From NCBI GenBank assembly GCA_035556755.1, contig DATMEP010000067.1, forward strand, positions 1 through 28,026: DNA of 28,026 nt, in the 5' to 3' direction. This stretch comes from VRUE01 sp035556755 (GTDB lineage: Bacteria; Actinomycetota; Thermoleophilia; Solirubrobacterales; 70-9). Positions 20,788 to 28,026 of this stretch are shown here, one piece after another. The notes beneath the pieces were generated by a model. That model searched no databases. It was not told the DNA's origin and was given only the letters and a program-made list of their open reading frames with translations. The position numbers and the translations under genes were made by a program. How positions within the stretch are numbered: the stretch's first letter is position 1; each line of letters begins with the position of its first letter.

Positions 20788-22596
20788 ATGGTTGGGGCGG
20801 GTATGGCGTATCGAGATCGCTCCAGCTGGATTCATCGGCGGGTGGTCGGCATCGTGCTGACCACGCTCGCCCTGGTCGCGGCGTGGCTGGCTGTCGCCGC
20901 GGCTGATGCTGCCGCCGAATCCCAGCCGAGGACTGTCCGGTTCCGGGGCGAGGAGGTCCGGGTTCCGGCCGGCTGGCGGGTGATCCGGCTTGCCGAGCAG
21001 CCACGGACCTGCGTGCGGCTGGACCGCCGGGCCGTCTACCTCGGGAGTCCGAGCCCCAGCCAACGCTGCCCGGCCAGCGCCATGGGGCGTCGCAGGGCGA
21101 TCCTGGTCGACCCCCGCGCCGGGGCGCGTGCGGCCCGCGCGCGGGCCGAGGCAAGCCGTGTCCCGCCCGCCCGCATCTCGGCGCTCTCGGGCTTCACCGG
21201 CCTCGGCTTCGACGCCTGCACGGCGCCCTCGCGGCGCTCGATGTCGGCCTGGCTCGACTCGCCCTACCGCGCGATCGGCGTCTACATCGGTGGCCTCAAC
21301 CGCGGCTGCTCGCAGCCGAACCTGACCGCGAGCTGGGTCGCCGAACAGGTCGCGGCCGGCTGGAACCTGATCCCCACCTACGTCGGGCTGCAGGCGCCGA
21401 CCAGCAGCTGCACCTCCTGCGCGACGCTGAGCACGGCCGGCGCCGGGGTGCAGGGGTCTGCCGCCGCGGACGACGCGGTCGCCCAGGCCGCGGCGATCGG
21501 GATCGGCCCCGGGAGTCCGATCTACAACGACATGGAGAGCTACTCCCGCACCGCGAGCGCCACCAATGCCACCCTCACCTTCCTCGCCGCCTGGACCGCG
21601 CGCCTGCACGCGCTCGGCTACGAGTCGGGCGTCTACAGCAGCAGCGCCTCCGGCATCGCCGACCTCGTCTCCCGGCTCGGCACCCCCACCTACCTGCAGC
21701 CCGACCACATCTGGATGGCGAACTGGAACGGGCTGAAGAGCGCCAGCGACCCCTACGTCCCCGCCGACGCCTGGGCCGATCACCAGCGGATCCACCAGTA
21801 CCGCGGCGGGCATGACGAGACCTGGGGCGGGGTGACGATCAACATCGACAACAACTACGTCGAAGGGGGCACGGTCGGGACCTCGACCTCGGCCGGGGGC
21901 GATCCGAAGGGTTCTCTCGACTCGGTCACGGCGCTGGCGCCGGGACAGCTGCAGATGACCGGTTGGGCGTTCGACCCCAGCGAACCGGGCACGGTCTCGA
22001 TTCGCGCCTTCGTCGGCGGCAAGCCCGGACGGCCCGGGGCGATCGCCTACGAGCTCGGGCCGGTCGCCGCGCAGCCCCGTCCCGACATCACCACGATCTT
22101 CCGAGCCGCCGGCCCCAGCCGCGGCTTCGACGTTACCTTCGCCACTGCGAAGAGCGGCCGCGAGCGGGTCTGCGCCTACGCGGTGAACCTCGGCTCCGGC
22201 TCCGACCGCGCGCTCGGCTGCCGCACGATCGGGATCCCGGTCCCGATCTCGGTCGCCGACGTCGACGTGCGCCGCAACGCGGTCCGGGTCGCGGTGCGCT
22301 GCGACTGGCCGGCTGGGACGCAGTGCCCCGGCCAGATCCTGCTGCGCGCCCGGACGCGGGTTCGGGTCGCCGCCGGGCCCCGGCGGCGCACCAGGAGCAA
22401 GGTGGTCAGGGTAGGGGTCGCGCGGCGCCCGTTCAGGCTGACCGGCGCCCGCTCGCACGTCTTCCACGTTCCGTTCAGCAGCCGCGGCCGCGAGCTGGCG
22501 GCAACCAGTGCCGAGCGCCTGCGGGCACAGCTCCTCGTCGCCTTTCCGGACGGCCGCGTCGCCCAGCCGGTCGTCCTGCGCCGCCCCAGCGGCTGA
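20788..22596 (+). CDS. Secreted DUF1906 (Rv2525c-like, glycoside hydrolase-like) protein with C-terminal extension
   Basis: 602 residues from ATG 20788 (a second ATG at 20803). The N-terminus has a basic stretch, then VVGIVLTTLALVAAWLAVAA and an AADAAAES cleavage-like end. A unique region of about 100 residues follows. The DUF1906 TIM-barrel-like domain runs about residues 133-365: GLGFDACTAPSRRSMSAW, then YRAIGVYIGGLNRGC, then GWNLIPTYVGLQAP, then IYNDMESY with acidic residues where GH25-like enzymes act. It ends near IDNNYVEGG. The rest (about 370-602) is beta-rich, without a recognised family, and basic at RRRTRSK. In mycobacteria Rv2525c is exported and affects cell-wall properties. Catalytic activity here is uncertain. 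Confidence 0.82.
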   Translation: MVGAGMAYRDRSSWIHRRVVGIVLTTLALVAAWLAVAAADAAAESQPRTVRFRGEEVRVPAGWRVIRLAEQPRTCVRLDRRAVYLGSPSPSQRCPASAMGRRRAILVDPRAGARAARARAEASRVPPARISALSGFTGLGFDACTAPSRRSMSAWLDSPYRAIGVYIGGLNRGCSQPNLTASWVAEQVAAGWNLIPTYVGLQAPTSSCTSCATLSTAGAGVQGSAAADDAVAQAAAIGIGPGSPIYNDMESYSRTASATNATLTFLAAWTARLHALGYESGVYSSSASGIADLVSRLGTPTYLQPDHIWMANWNGLKSASDPYVPADAWADHQRIHQYRGGHDETWGGVTINIDNNYVEGGTVGTSTSAGGDPKGSLDSVTALAPGQLQMTGWAFDPSEPGTVSIRAFVGGKPGRPGAIAYELGPVAAQPRPDITTIFRAAGPSRGFDVTFATAKSGRERVCAYAVNLGSGSDRALGCRTIGIPVPISVADVDVRRNAVRVAVRCDWPAGTQCPGQILLRARTRVRVAAGPRRRTRSKVVRVGVARRPFRLTGARSHVFHVPFSSRGRELAATSAERLRAQLLVAFPDGRVAQPVVLRRPSG

Positions 22597-22604
22597 GCAC
22601 CCGG

Positions 22605-22982
22605 TCAGTCCCAGGTGGCCTGGGGAAGGTGCTCGCGGATCGTCTGGTCGGCCGTGACCAGCGGAGCATCCGCGACGATGGCGTGTGCGGCGATCAACCG
22701 GTCGAAGGGATCGCGCGTCCAAGAGAGACCAACCGCGGCCGTTGTCAATTCGGCACTGGAAACGTCTGAGACACGCAGGCCAATGCTTCTGGCGAGCGCC
22801 GAGAGCGGCGCCTGGGCCGGCTCGCTGACCCGCCCGACTTCGAACAGATAGGTCAGCTCCAGCTCGATGATCGGGGAGACGCATGGCTCCTCGGTCTCCA
22901 CCAGTTTGCGCACCGGCTCCGGGATGCGCCGATAGGCGCCCTCGTAGAGCCAGCCGACGACATGGGTGTCAAGAAGGATCAG
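22605..22982 (-). CDS. PIN-domain toxin (VapC-like), probably starting at CTG
   Basis: 125 residues if begun at CTG 22982. This start is proposed because the essential first aspartate lies in LILLDTHVVGWLYEG, upstream of the first GTG (22913). The frame has a TGA only about 12 codons above the CTG and no ATG, GTG or TTG in between. The other PIN residues are present: PIIELELTYL (Glu), WTRDPFDRLIAAHAIV (the two C-terminal acids) and PLVTAD. The gene overlaps the antitoxin by 14 nt, so translation is likely coupled. The family cuts RNA at specific sites. It converges with the DUF1906 gene across 8 nt. Confidence 0.8.
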   Translation of the reverse strand: MILLDTHVVGWLYEGAYRRIPEPVRKLVETEEPCVSPIIELELTYLFEVGRVSEPAQAPLSALARSIGLRVSDVSSAELTTAAVGLSWTRDPFDRLIAAHAIVADAPLVTADQTIREHLPQATWD

Positions 22983-23202
22983 GGTTCCACTCCGAAGACC
23001 AGTCGATATGGATCAGCTCGTCGGGGTCGCCGACGATGTAGCCCGCGCGCCGCGGCATGCGATCCCAGATCGACTCCTGCTCCTTCGGTGCGATGACCAG
23101 GGTCTTGCCGTTGCGCTCGATTTCCAGCGGTTGGCCGGTTTCGAGGACCTCGTCGAGCAGCCGGTAGACGTTGGCCCGGAGTTTCGATGCGCTGATTCCC
23201 AT
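22969..23202 (-). CDS. Phd/YefM-type antitoxin of the PIN toxin
   Basis: 77 residues from ATG 23202, selected because GGAG is placed 7 nt upstream and the family start falls here (MGISASKLRANVYRLLDEVL, then ETGQPLEIERNGKTLVIAPKE). This N-terminal half is the Phd/YefM fold that binds DNA. The C-terminal half (IWDRMPRRAGYIVGDPDELIHIDWSSEWNPD) is acidic and probably docks on the toxin. The longer frame upstream is not expected to be translated. Autoregulation is supported by the palindromic site just upstream. Confidence 0.86.
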   Translation of the reverse strand: MGISASKLRANVYRLLDEVLETGQPLEIERNGKTLVIAPKEQESIWDRMPRRAGYIVGDPDELIHIDWSSEWNPDPS

Positions 23203-23217
23203 CTCGGTCTCCAGTGG

Positions 23218-23257
23218 ATACGTACGTACGTTGTTAATAAATCTAGTACGTACGATA
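23218..23257. promoter_or_regulatory. Operator/promoter of the toxin-antitoxin operon (paired TACGTACG sites around an AT-rich core)
   Basis: ATACGTACGTACGT at 23218-23231 and AGTACGTACGATA at 23245-23257 form inverted half-sites around an AT-rich core (TGTTAATAAATCT). The core would hold the promoter of the minus-strand operon. Such a layout suits binding by Phd dimers that cover the promoter. The 23203-23413 gap holds no other gene. Confidence 0.6.
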
Positions 23258-23413
23258 CCGCTGAGGGAGGCGGGATCGCCTTTGGGGATCGGAATCTGCT
23301 CCTGCAGCGCCATGGCGGCGACCGTATCGGGCGTCGGCGCACGAGATACGCGCAGAAAGGAAAAATTCTGCAACATCTCCCGCCGCTCCATCGGGCAGTC
23401 TTCCGGTTCGCCG

Positions 23414-23881
23414 ATGAGCCGCCGCGACCAGATCAAGCTGAACGAGGGGGAGCTGCGCGAGCTGCTCCAGGACGAGCGGGTCGCCATCGTCTCCTCGAAC
23501 GGGCCGAGCGGCTGGCCGCACTCGATGCCCCTCTGGTTCGTGCCCCGCGACGGAGAGGTCTGGGCCTGGACCTACGCCAAATCGCAGAAGGTGCGCAACC
23601 TCGAGCGCGACCCGCGGGCCACGATCCTGATCGAGACCGGCCACGAGTACGGCGAACTGCGCGGGGCTATGATCGAGGCCGAGGCGGAGATCCACCGCGA
23701 CTTCGAGACCGTGCTGGGGTTCGCGGAAGAGCTGACCGTCCGCTACGCCGAGGGGATATCCGCGGTCGAGGGCGACGCCAAGGCGGCGCTCGAAGCCCAG
23801 GCTCCGAAGCGGGTGGCGATCCACTTCAGGCCGCAGCGAGTCGCGACCTGGGACCACCGCAAGCTGGGCGGCACGTACTGA
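23414..23881 (+). CDS. PPOX-fold (pyridoxamine phosphate oxidase/F420-dependent reductase family) protein
   Basis: 155 residues from ATG 23414. The split beta-barrel shows LLQDERVAIVSSNGPSGWPHSMPLWFVP (first strands), VWAWTYAKSQKVRNLERDPRATILIETG and then ELRGAMIEAEAEI. The end is PKRVAIHFRPQRVATWDHRKLGG. The KSxKVRNLERDPR element is the flavin- or F420-phosphate binding loop in this family. Actinobacterial members often use F420 and reduce quinones, biliverdin and other electrophiles; cofactor and substrate are not decided by sequence alone. The glycosidase gene starts 4 nt after the stop, so both are probably co-transcribed. Confidence 0.85.
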   Translation: MSRRDQIKLNEGELRELLQDERVAIVSSNGPSGWPHSMPLWFVPRDGEVWAWTYAKSQKVRNLERDPRATILIETGHEYGELRGAMIEAEAEIHRDFETVLGFAEELTVRYAEGISAVEGDAKAALEAQAPKRVAIHFRPQRVATWDHRKLGGTY

Positions 23882-23885
23882 GACG

Positions 23886-25034
23886 ATGAGAACGAGACTC
23901 CCGAAGAGAGCGATAGCCCTTCTGCCCGCGCTCGCGCTCGCGCTGGTCGCCGTCGGCGGCCTGGCGACGTCCTCGGCGGTATCTCCCTCCGCCTCGGCCG
24001 TCTCCCCCTCGGCGGCGCTGCCGCCCGGTTTCTTCGGGATCGCTCCGCAGACGCCGATCACCGAAGAAGACGCCGAGCGCATGCGGGCCGCCCGTATCGG
24101 CGCGGTGCGTTGGCCGCTGGCCTGGTCGGGAGTGCAGCTGACCCGCAAAGGCGGCTACGAATGGGGCGCCTTCGACGAAATCGTCGAGCAGGCGGCGCGC
24201 CAGCGCCTCCGCGTCCTTCCCTTCGTCTACGCCTCGCCCGACTGGGCGACGGGCAAATACACGCGGATGCCGGTCGCCAACGCCCGCCAGCGCAGCGCCT
24301 GGGTCGCCTTCCTCCGCGCCGCGGTCGAACGCTACGGACCGCGCGGCGAGTTCTGGCGTGAGCACTGGGCGGGCTCGGGCGATTTCGTGCCGAAGCTGCC
24401 GCTGCGCCAGTGGCAGATCTGGAACGAGGCCAACTTCTTCTACTTCGCCGAGCCCGTCTCGCCGACCCGCTACGCCCAGCTGCTGAAGCTCTCCGCCCGG
24501 ACGATCAAGGGCGTCGACCCGGGAGCCGAGATCCTCCTCTCCGGCCTCTTCGGGGAACCGAACGGGCGCCCGCCCCGGGCGATGGACGCGGTCGACTTCC
24601 TGGAGCGCCTCTACCGGGTACCGGGGATCGAGCAGAGCTTCGACGCCGCCGCCCTGCACCCCTACGCCGAAGACGCGGAAACGCTGGCGGCGATGGCGGA
24701 GGGCATGCGCGCGACGATCCTCGACAACAACGACAGGCGCACTCGTCTCTACATGACCGAGATGGGATGGGGATCGCAGAACAACCCGAACCTGGTCAGC
24801 TTCGAGCAGGGGACCCGGTTCCAGATCAAGGAGATGCGCGCCGCCTACGCCTACCTGATCGACAACCGCCACCGGCTCAACCTGAAGGGGACCTACTGGT
24901 TCACCTGGAAGGACATCGAAGACTCCTGCAACTTCTGCGACTCGACCGGCTTCTTCCGCGTGGGACCGCGCCTCAAGCCGAAGTCGGCCTGGCACGCCTT
25001 CGTCGACATGACCGGCGGCCGGGCCCGGCCCTGA
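23886..25034 (+). CDS. Secreted GH-A clan glycoside hydrolase (GH39/PslG-like)
   Basis: 382 residues. Signal peptide: KRAIALLPALALALVAVGGL. A TIM-barrel domain begins at FFGIAPQTPITEEDAERMRAARIGAVRWPLAW. The acid/base glutamate is in WQIWNEANFF (E181) and the nucleophile in LYMTEMGWGS (E292), the two invariant positions of clan GH-A at the ends of strands 4 and 7. The DAAALHPYAED and GTYWFTWKDIEDSC blocks also fit GH39-like exopolysaccharide hydrolases. The substrate could be a polymer made by the downstream glycan cluster, which is an inference. The promoter of the next gene lies in the 42-nt gap. Confidence 0.85.
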   Translation: MRTRLPKRAIALLPALALALVAVGGLATSSAVSPSASAVSPSAALPPGFFGIAPQTPITEEDAERMRAARIGAVRWPLAWSGVQLTRKGGYEWGAFDEIVEQAARQRLRVLPFVYASPDWATGKYTRMPVANARQRSAWVAFLRAAVERYGPRGEFWREHWAGSGDFVPKLPLRQWQIWNEANFFYFAEPVSPTRYAQLLKLSARTIKGVDPGAEILLSGLFGEPNGRPPRAMDAVDFLERLYRVPGIEQSFDAAALHPYAEDAETLAAMAEGMRATILDNNDRRTRLYMTEMGWGSQNNPNLVSFEQGTRFQIKEMRAAYAYLIDNRHRLNLKGTYWFTWKDIEDSCNFCDSTGFFRVGPRLKPKSAWHAFVDMTGGRARP

Positions 25035-25063
25035 CCGGCCGATCCCCGACCGGCGCGGGCCAA

Positions 25064-25069
25064 TAGCAT
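25064..25069 (+). promoter_or_regulatory. Candidate -10 box (TAGCAT) for the glycan cluster
   Basis: TAGCAT precedes ATG 25077 by 7 nt with no ribosome site. It would transcribe the overlapping GT2/epimerase/epimerase/GT2 run. Confidence 0.45.
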
Positions 25070-25076
25070 CGCCCCA

Positions 25077-25814
25077 ATGTCCCAGCCAGCGGCACAGGGC
25101 CCGGCCTGGCTCGTCCTGCCCACCTACAACGAGGCCGGCAACGTCGAGGCCTTCGTCGAGGCGGCACAGGCGAACCTGCCCGCTGCGGCGCGGGTGCTGA
25201 TCGTCGACGACAACTCGCCCGACGGGACGGGAGAGATCGCCGACCGCCTCGCCGCCGAGCGGGAGGGGATCGAGGTCCTGCACCGACCGCACAAGGAAGG
25301 CCTCGGCCCCGCATACATCGCCGGCTTCCGCCGGGCGCTCGCCGGCGGCGCCGGGCTCGTCCTCGAGATGGACTCCGATTTCTCCCACGACCCCGCTTAC
25401 CTGCCGCGCCTGCTCGACGCCGCCGAGCGTGCCGACCTGGTTCTCGGCTCGCGCTACGTGCCCGGCGGCGGCGTGCGTGAATGGGGACTGCTGCGGCAGG
25501 CGATCAGCCGCGGCGGCAGCGCCTACGCCCGCCTCGTGCTCGGGGTCGAGGTGCGCGACCTGACCGGTGGCTTCAAGTGCTTCCACCGCGAGGTGCTGGA
25601 GGCGATCGACTTCGACTCGATCGAGTCGAAGGGCTACGCCTTCCAGGTCGAGATGACCTACCGCGCGATCCAGCGCGGGTTCAGCGTGGCCGAGGTCCCG
25701 ATCGTCTTCCGCGACCGCCAGGTCGGCGTCTCCAAGATGGACCGCTCGATCGTCGCCGAGGCGGCCTGGCGGGTGCCGCTGCTGCGACGCCGCGACGGGA
25801 AGCGCAGCAAGTGA
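25077..25814 (+). CDS. Polyprenol-phosphate mannose synthase-like glycosyltransferase (GT2, DPM1 type)
   Basis: 245 residues. It has WLVLPTYNEAGNVEAFVEA, IVDDNSPDGTGEIADRLA, KEGLGPAYIAGFRRAL, LEMDSDFSHDPAYLP with the DxD metal motif, then LVLGSRYVPGGGV and LTGGFKCFHREVL. This is the full DPM1/Ppm1 signature. There is no C-terminal membrane domain, as in soluble Ppm1 catalytic domains. It moves a sugar, typically mannose from GDP-mannose, to a polyprenyl phosphate on the cytoplasmic side, for later use in cell-wall glycans or protein mannosylation. The stop overlaps the next start (GTGA at 25811-25814). Confidence 0.92.
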   Translation: MSQPAAQGPAWLVLPTYNEAGNVEAFVEAAQANLPAAARVLIVDDNSPDGTGEIADRLAAEREGIEVLHRPHKEGLGPAYIAGFRRALAGGAGLVLEMDSDFSHDPAYLPRLLDAAERADLVLGSRYVPGGGVREWGLLRQAISRGGSAYARLVLGVEVRDLTGGFKCFHREVLEAIDFDSIESKGYAFQVEMTYRAIQRGFSVAEVPIVFRDRQVGVSKMDRSIVAEAAWRVPLLRRRDGKRSK

Positions 25815-26902
25815 GCCGGGTGCTGATCACCGGCGGCTCGGGCTTCGTCGGTTCCAACCTCGCCGTCTCGCTCGCCTCCCGGCACCCCGAGTGGGAGATC
25901 GTCGTGCTCGACAACCTCTACCGGCGCGGCTCGGACCTGAACCTGCCGCGGCTGGAGGAGGCGGGGGTCGAGTTCGTCCGCGGCGACGTGCGCAGCCCCG
26001 AGGACCTGGAGCAGTTCTCCGACCTCGACGCTCTGATCGAGTGCTCGGCCGAGCCCTCGGTGATGTCGGGGACCGACGGCGACACCGGCTATCTCGTCCA
26101 CACCAACCTGACCGGCGCCTACAACTGCCTCGAGCTGGCCCGGCGCGCCGGCGCCTTCATGGTCTTCCTCTCGACCAGCCGCGTCTACCCGGTCGAGCCG
26201 CAGCTGGAGCTGGTCCTGGAAGAGGCCGAGACGCGCTTCGAGCTGAGCGCCGAGCAGCCGCTGCCCGGCGCCTCCGCCGCGGGCATCGCCGAGGACTTCC
26301 CGCTGGCCGGGCCGCGCACCCTCTACGGGACGACCAAGCTGGCCGCCGAGCTGCTGATCGAGGAGTACCGCGCCGGGCTCGGCGTCCGCGCCGTCGTCGA
26401 CCGCTGTGGGGTCATCGCGGGCCCCTGGCAGATGGGCAAGGTCGACCAGGGGGTATTCACCCACTGGATGCTCTCCCACCGCTTCGGCCAGCCGCTCCGC
26501 TACATCGGTTTCGGCGGCGCGGGCAAGCAGGTGCGCGACCTGCTCCACGTCGAGGACCTGGTCGACCTGGTCGAGCGCCAGCTGCTCGACCCCGAGCGCT
26601 GGGACGGCCGCACCTTCAACGTCGGCGGCGGCCGCGAGTGCTCGCTCTCGCTGCGCGAGACGACCGATATCTGCCGCGAGCTGACCGGCAACGAGGTCGC
26701 GATCGAGCCGGAGCCCGAGACGCGAGTCGGCGACGTGCCGGTCTACCTCTCGGACTGCGCCAGGCTGTTCGAGTTCGACGAGTGGCGGCCGCGGCGCAGC
26801 GCCCGGCAGGTCCTCGCCGACATCGACGCCTGGATCGCCGCCGAGGGCGAGCGGCTCGGGCAGGCCCTGAACATCGATACCCCGGTTGGGGGAAGGGAGT
26901 AG
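25811..26902 (+). CDS. SDR-family NAD-dependent sugar epimerase/dehydratase 1 (CDP-paratose epimerase-like)
   Basis: 363 residues from GTG 25811. An N-terminal Rossmann motif VLITGGSGFVGSNLA is followed by VVLDNLYRRGSDLNLPRL, LIECSAEPSVMSG and VFLSTSRVYP, with the catalytic TLYGTTKLAAELL (Y172, K176). DRCGVIAGPWQMGKVDQGVF and YIGFGGAGKQVRDLLHVEDLVDLV define the subgroup related to CDP-paratose 2-epimerases, often seen with the partner gene that follows. The sugar nucleotide is not determinable. The end is 7 nt before the next ATG. Confidence 0.87.
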   Translation: MSRVLITGGSGFVGSNLAVSLASRHPEWEIVVLDNLYRRGSDLNLPRLEEAGVEFVRGDVRSPEDLEQFSDLDALIECSAEPSVMSGTDGDTGYLVHTNLTGAYNCLELARRAGAFMVFLSTSRVYPVEPQLELVLEEAETRFELSAEQPLPGASAAGIAEDFPLAGPRTLYGTTKLAAELLIEEYRAGLGVRAVVDRCGVIAGPWQMGKVDQGVFTHWMLSHRFGQPLRYIGFGGAGKQVRDLLHVEDLVDLVERQLLDPERWDGRTFNVGGGRECSLSLRETTDICRELTGNEVAIEPEPETRVGDVPVYLSDCARLFEFDEWRPRRSARQVLADIDAWIAAEGERLGQALNIDTPVGGRE

Positions 26903-26909
26903 GACGCGG

Positions 26910-27983
26910 ATGCCAGTAGCGATCGTCACCGGTTCGGGGGGCCTGATCGGGTCCGAGGCCGTCGGCCACTTCGTGCGCGAAGGGTACGACGTGGTCGGGA
27001 TCGAGAACGACATGCGGGCGCAGTTCTTCGGCGCCGAGGCCTCGACCGCGCACGTCACCGCGCGGCTGGTCGAGGCCCACCCCGAGTTCCGCAGCGAGAG
27101 CGCCGACATCCGCGACCGCGACGCGGTCGAGCGGGTCTTCGCCGAGCACGGCAGGGCGATCGAGCTCGTGATCCACACCGCCGCCCAGCCCTCCCACGAC
27201 TGGGCCGCGAGCGATCCGCAGACCGACTTCGGCGTCAACGCCAACGGCACGCTCAACCTGCTCGAGGCGACCCGCGCCCACTGCCCCGAGGCGACCTTCG
27301 TCTTCTGCTCGACCAACAAGGTCTACGGCGACACGCCGAACTTCCTGCCGCTGGAGGAGGGCGAGCTGCGGCTGGAGCTGCCCGAGTCCCACCGCTACTA
27401 CAAGGGCATCGACACCTCGATGTCGATCGACTCCTGCACCCACTCGCTCTTCGGCGTCTCCAAGGCCGCCGCCGACCTGCTCGTCCAGGAGTACGGCCGC
27501 TACTTCGGGATGCCGACCGTCTGTTTCCGCGGCGGCTGCCTGACCGGTCCCCAGCACGCCGGCGCCAAGCTGCACGGCTTCCTCGCCTACCTGATGAAGT
27601 GCACCGCGACCGGCACCCCGTACACCGTGTTCGGCTACGACGGCAAGCAGGTCCGCGACAACATCCACAGCGCCGACCTGATCGCCGCCTTCGCCGCCTT
27701 CCACGCCGCGCCCAAGCCGGCGGCCGTCTACAACATCGGTGGCGGCCGCCACAGCAACTGCTCGATGCTGGAGGCGATCGGGATCTGCGAGCGGGTCGCT
27801 GGCCACGAGCTGAGCTGGGAGATGGGGGAGGAGCCGCGGATCGGCGACCACCGCTGGTGGATCTCCGACCTGGCGCCGTTCGAAGCCGACCACCCGGACT
27901 GGGAGCTGCGCTACGACGTCGAGGCGATCCTGCGCGAGATGTACGAGCAGAACGCCGAGCGCTGGGCGGTGGCCGCGGCGTGA
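26910..27983 (+). CDS. SDR-family sugar epimerase 2 (CDP-tyvelose/paratose epimerase-like) with Phe in the YxxxK position
   Basis: 357 residues from ATG 26910, with GGAAGGGAG upstream as ribosome site. VTGSGGLIGSEAVGHFVREG binds NAD. HTAAQPSHDWAASDP is a hallmark of CDP-tyvelose 2-epimerase-like proteins, as is CFRGGCLTGPQHAGAKLHGFLAYLMKC. FCSTNKVYGD supplies the Ser/Thr. The catalytic motif reads SLFGVSKAAAD, so the usual tyrosine is F181 (K185 kept). A tyrosine elsewhere, such as those in HRYYKGID, may take the role, or this clade may normally have F. The stop overlaps the start of the next glycosyltransferase. Confidence 0.86.
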   Translation: MPVAIVTGSGGLIGSEAVGHFVREGYDVVGIENDMRAQFFGAEASTAHVTARLVEAHPEFRSESADIRDRDAVERVFAEHGRAIELVIHTAAQPSHDWAASDPQTDFGVNANGTLNLLEATRAHCPEATFVFCSTNKVYGDTPNFLPLEEGELRLELPESHRYYKGIDTSMSIDSCTHSLFGVSKAAADLLVQEYGRYFGMPTVCFRGGCLTGPQHAGAKLHGFLAYLMKCTATGTPYTVFGYDGKQVRDNIHSADLIAAFAAFHAAPKPAAVYNIGGGRHSNCSMLEAIGICERVAGHELSWEMGEEPRIGDHRWWISDLAPFEADHPDWELRYDVEAILREMYEQNAERWAVAAA

Positions 27984-28026
27984 AGCTCTCGGTCGTGATG
28001 CCGGCCCAGAACGAGGAGGGCTCGGT
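27980..28026 (+). CDS. Start of a family 2 glycosyltransferase, cut by the window end
   Basis: GTG 27980 overlaps the epimerase stop (GTGA). The fifteen complete codons read MKLSVVMPAQNEEGS, the N-terminal beta strand and NExx nucleotide-binding motif of GT2 enzymes. It continues the sugar-polymer operon. Confidence 0.75.
   Translation, partial: MKLSVVMPAQNEEGS

Noticed and set aside
20458..22884. 808-codon minus-strand open frame opposite the DUF1906 gene
   Set aside because: High-GC shadow: no recognisable domain, Arg/Gly/Pro-rich, and it runs antisense through two supported genes and into the PIN gene.

Overview
The window is high-GC DNA (a hand-counted line near 9.2 kb is about 82% GC) with GTG starts, tightly packed genes and many stop/start overlaps. 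The gene set suggests a high-GC actinobacterium, most likely of the Thermoleophilia/Solirubrobacterales type. The clues are a secreted protein with ten-residue NAVK repeats, delta-60 repeat and DUF1906 secreted proteins, a PafB/PafC-type WYL regulator, tandem CrcB genes and apparently widespread leaderless starts. This is inference from gene content; no taxonomic marker is present.

Region by region. 1-2290 holds the end of a DUF1998 helicase, a TIGR00725 Rossmann protein and, convergently, a GH15-like enzyme whose coding sequence contains a perfect 19-bp-arm palindrome. 2320-7665 is accessory: an HTH/nucleotidyltransferase pair, tRNA-Phe(GAA), then a clearly lower-GC segment (sampled lines 52-57% GC). 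That segment carries two small paralogous WYL-like proteins directly coupled to an OLD-family ATPase/TOPRIM nuclease, followed by an excisionase-type HTH/PIN pair. Related inverted-repeat hairpins lie at 3715-3759 and 7632-7665. 7599-8034 is non-coding with the wreck of a sigma-70 region 4 gene.

8035-15832 is mostly core metabolism and regulation: VOC protein, MEST-like hydrolase, LOG-type protein, M15 peptidase, DUF3817 membrane protein, two CrcB fluoride-channel subunits, a YhaM-like exoribonuclease, a double HTH-WYL regulator and a metallo-beta-lactamase-fold hydrolase. 15834-15882 is an AT-rich perfect hairpin between convergent genes. 15894-22596 encodes envelope or secreted proteins: delta-60 repeat protein, penicillin acylase family enzyme, NAVK-repeat protein and DUF1906 protein. 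22605-23257 is a Phd/PIN toxin-antitoxin operon with a palindromic operator. 23414-28026 holds a PPOX-fold protein and a GH-A-clan glycosidase, then a glycan cassette: polyprenol-phosphate mannose synthase-like GT2, two different SDR sugar epimerases and the start of another GT2, all overlapping or nearly so.

The best candidate for an undescribed system is the coupled WYL-like A / WYL-like B / OLD nuclease operon (4114-6594) beside the tRNA. Also notable are the in-frame palindromic element in the GH15-like gene and a recurring TANNNT box 6-9 nt upstream of start codons.
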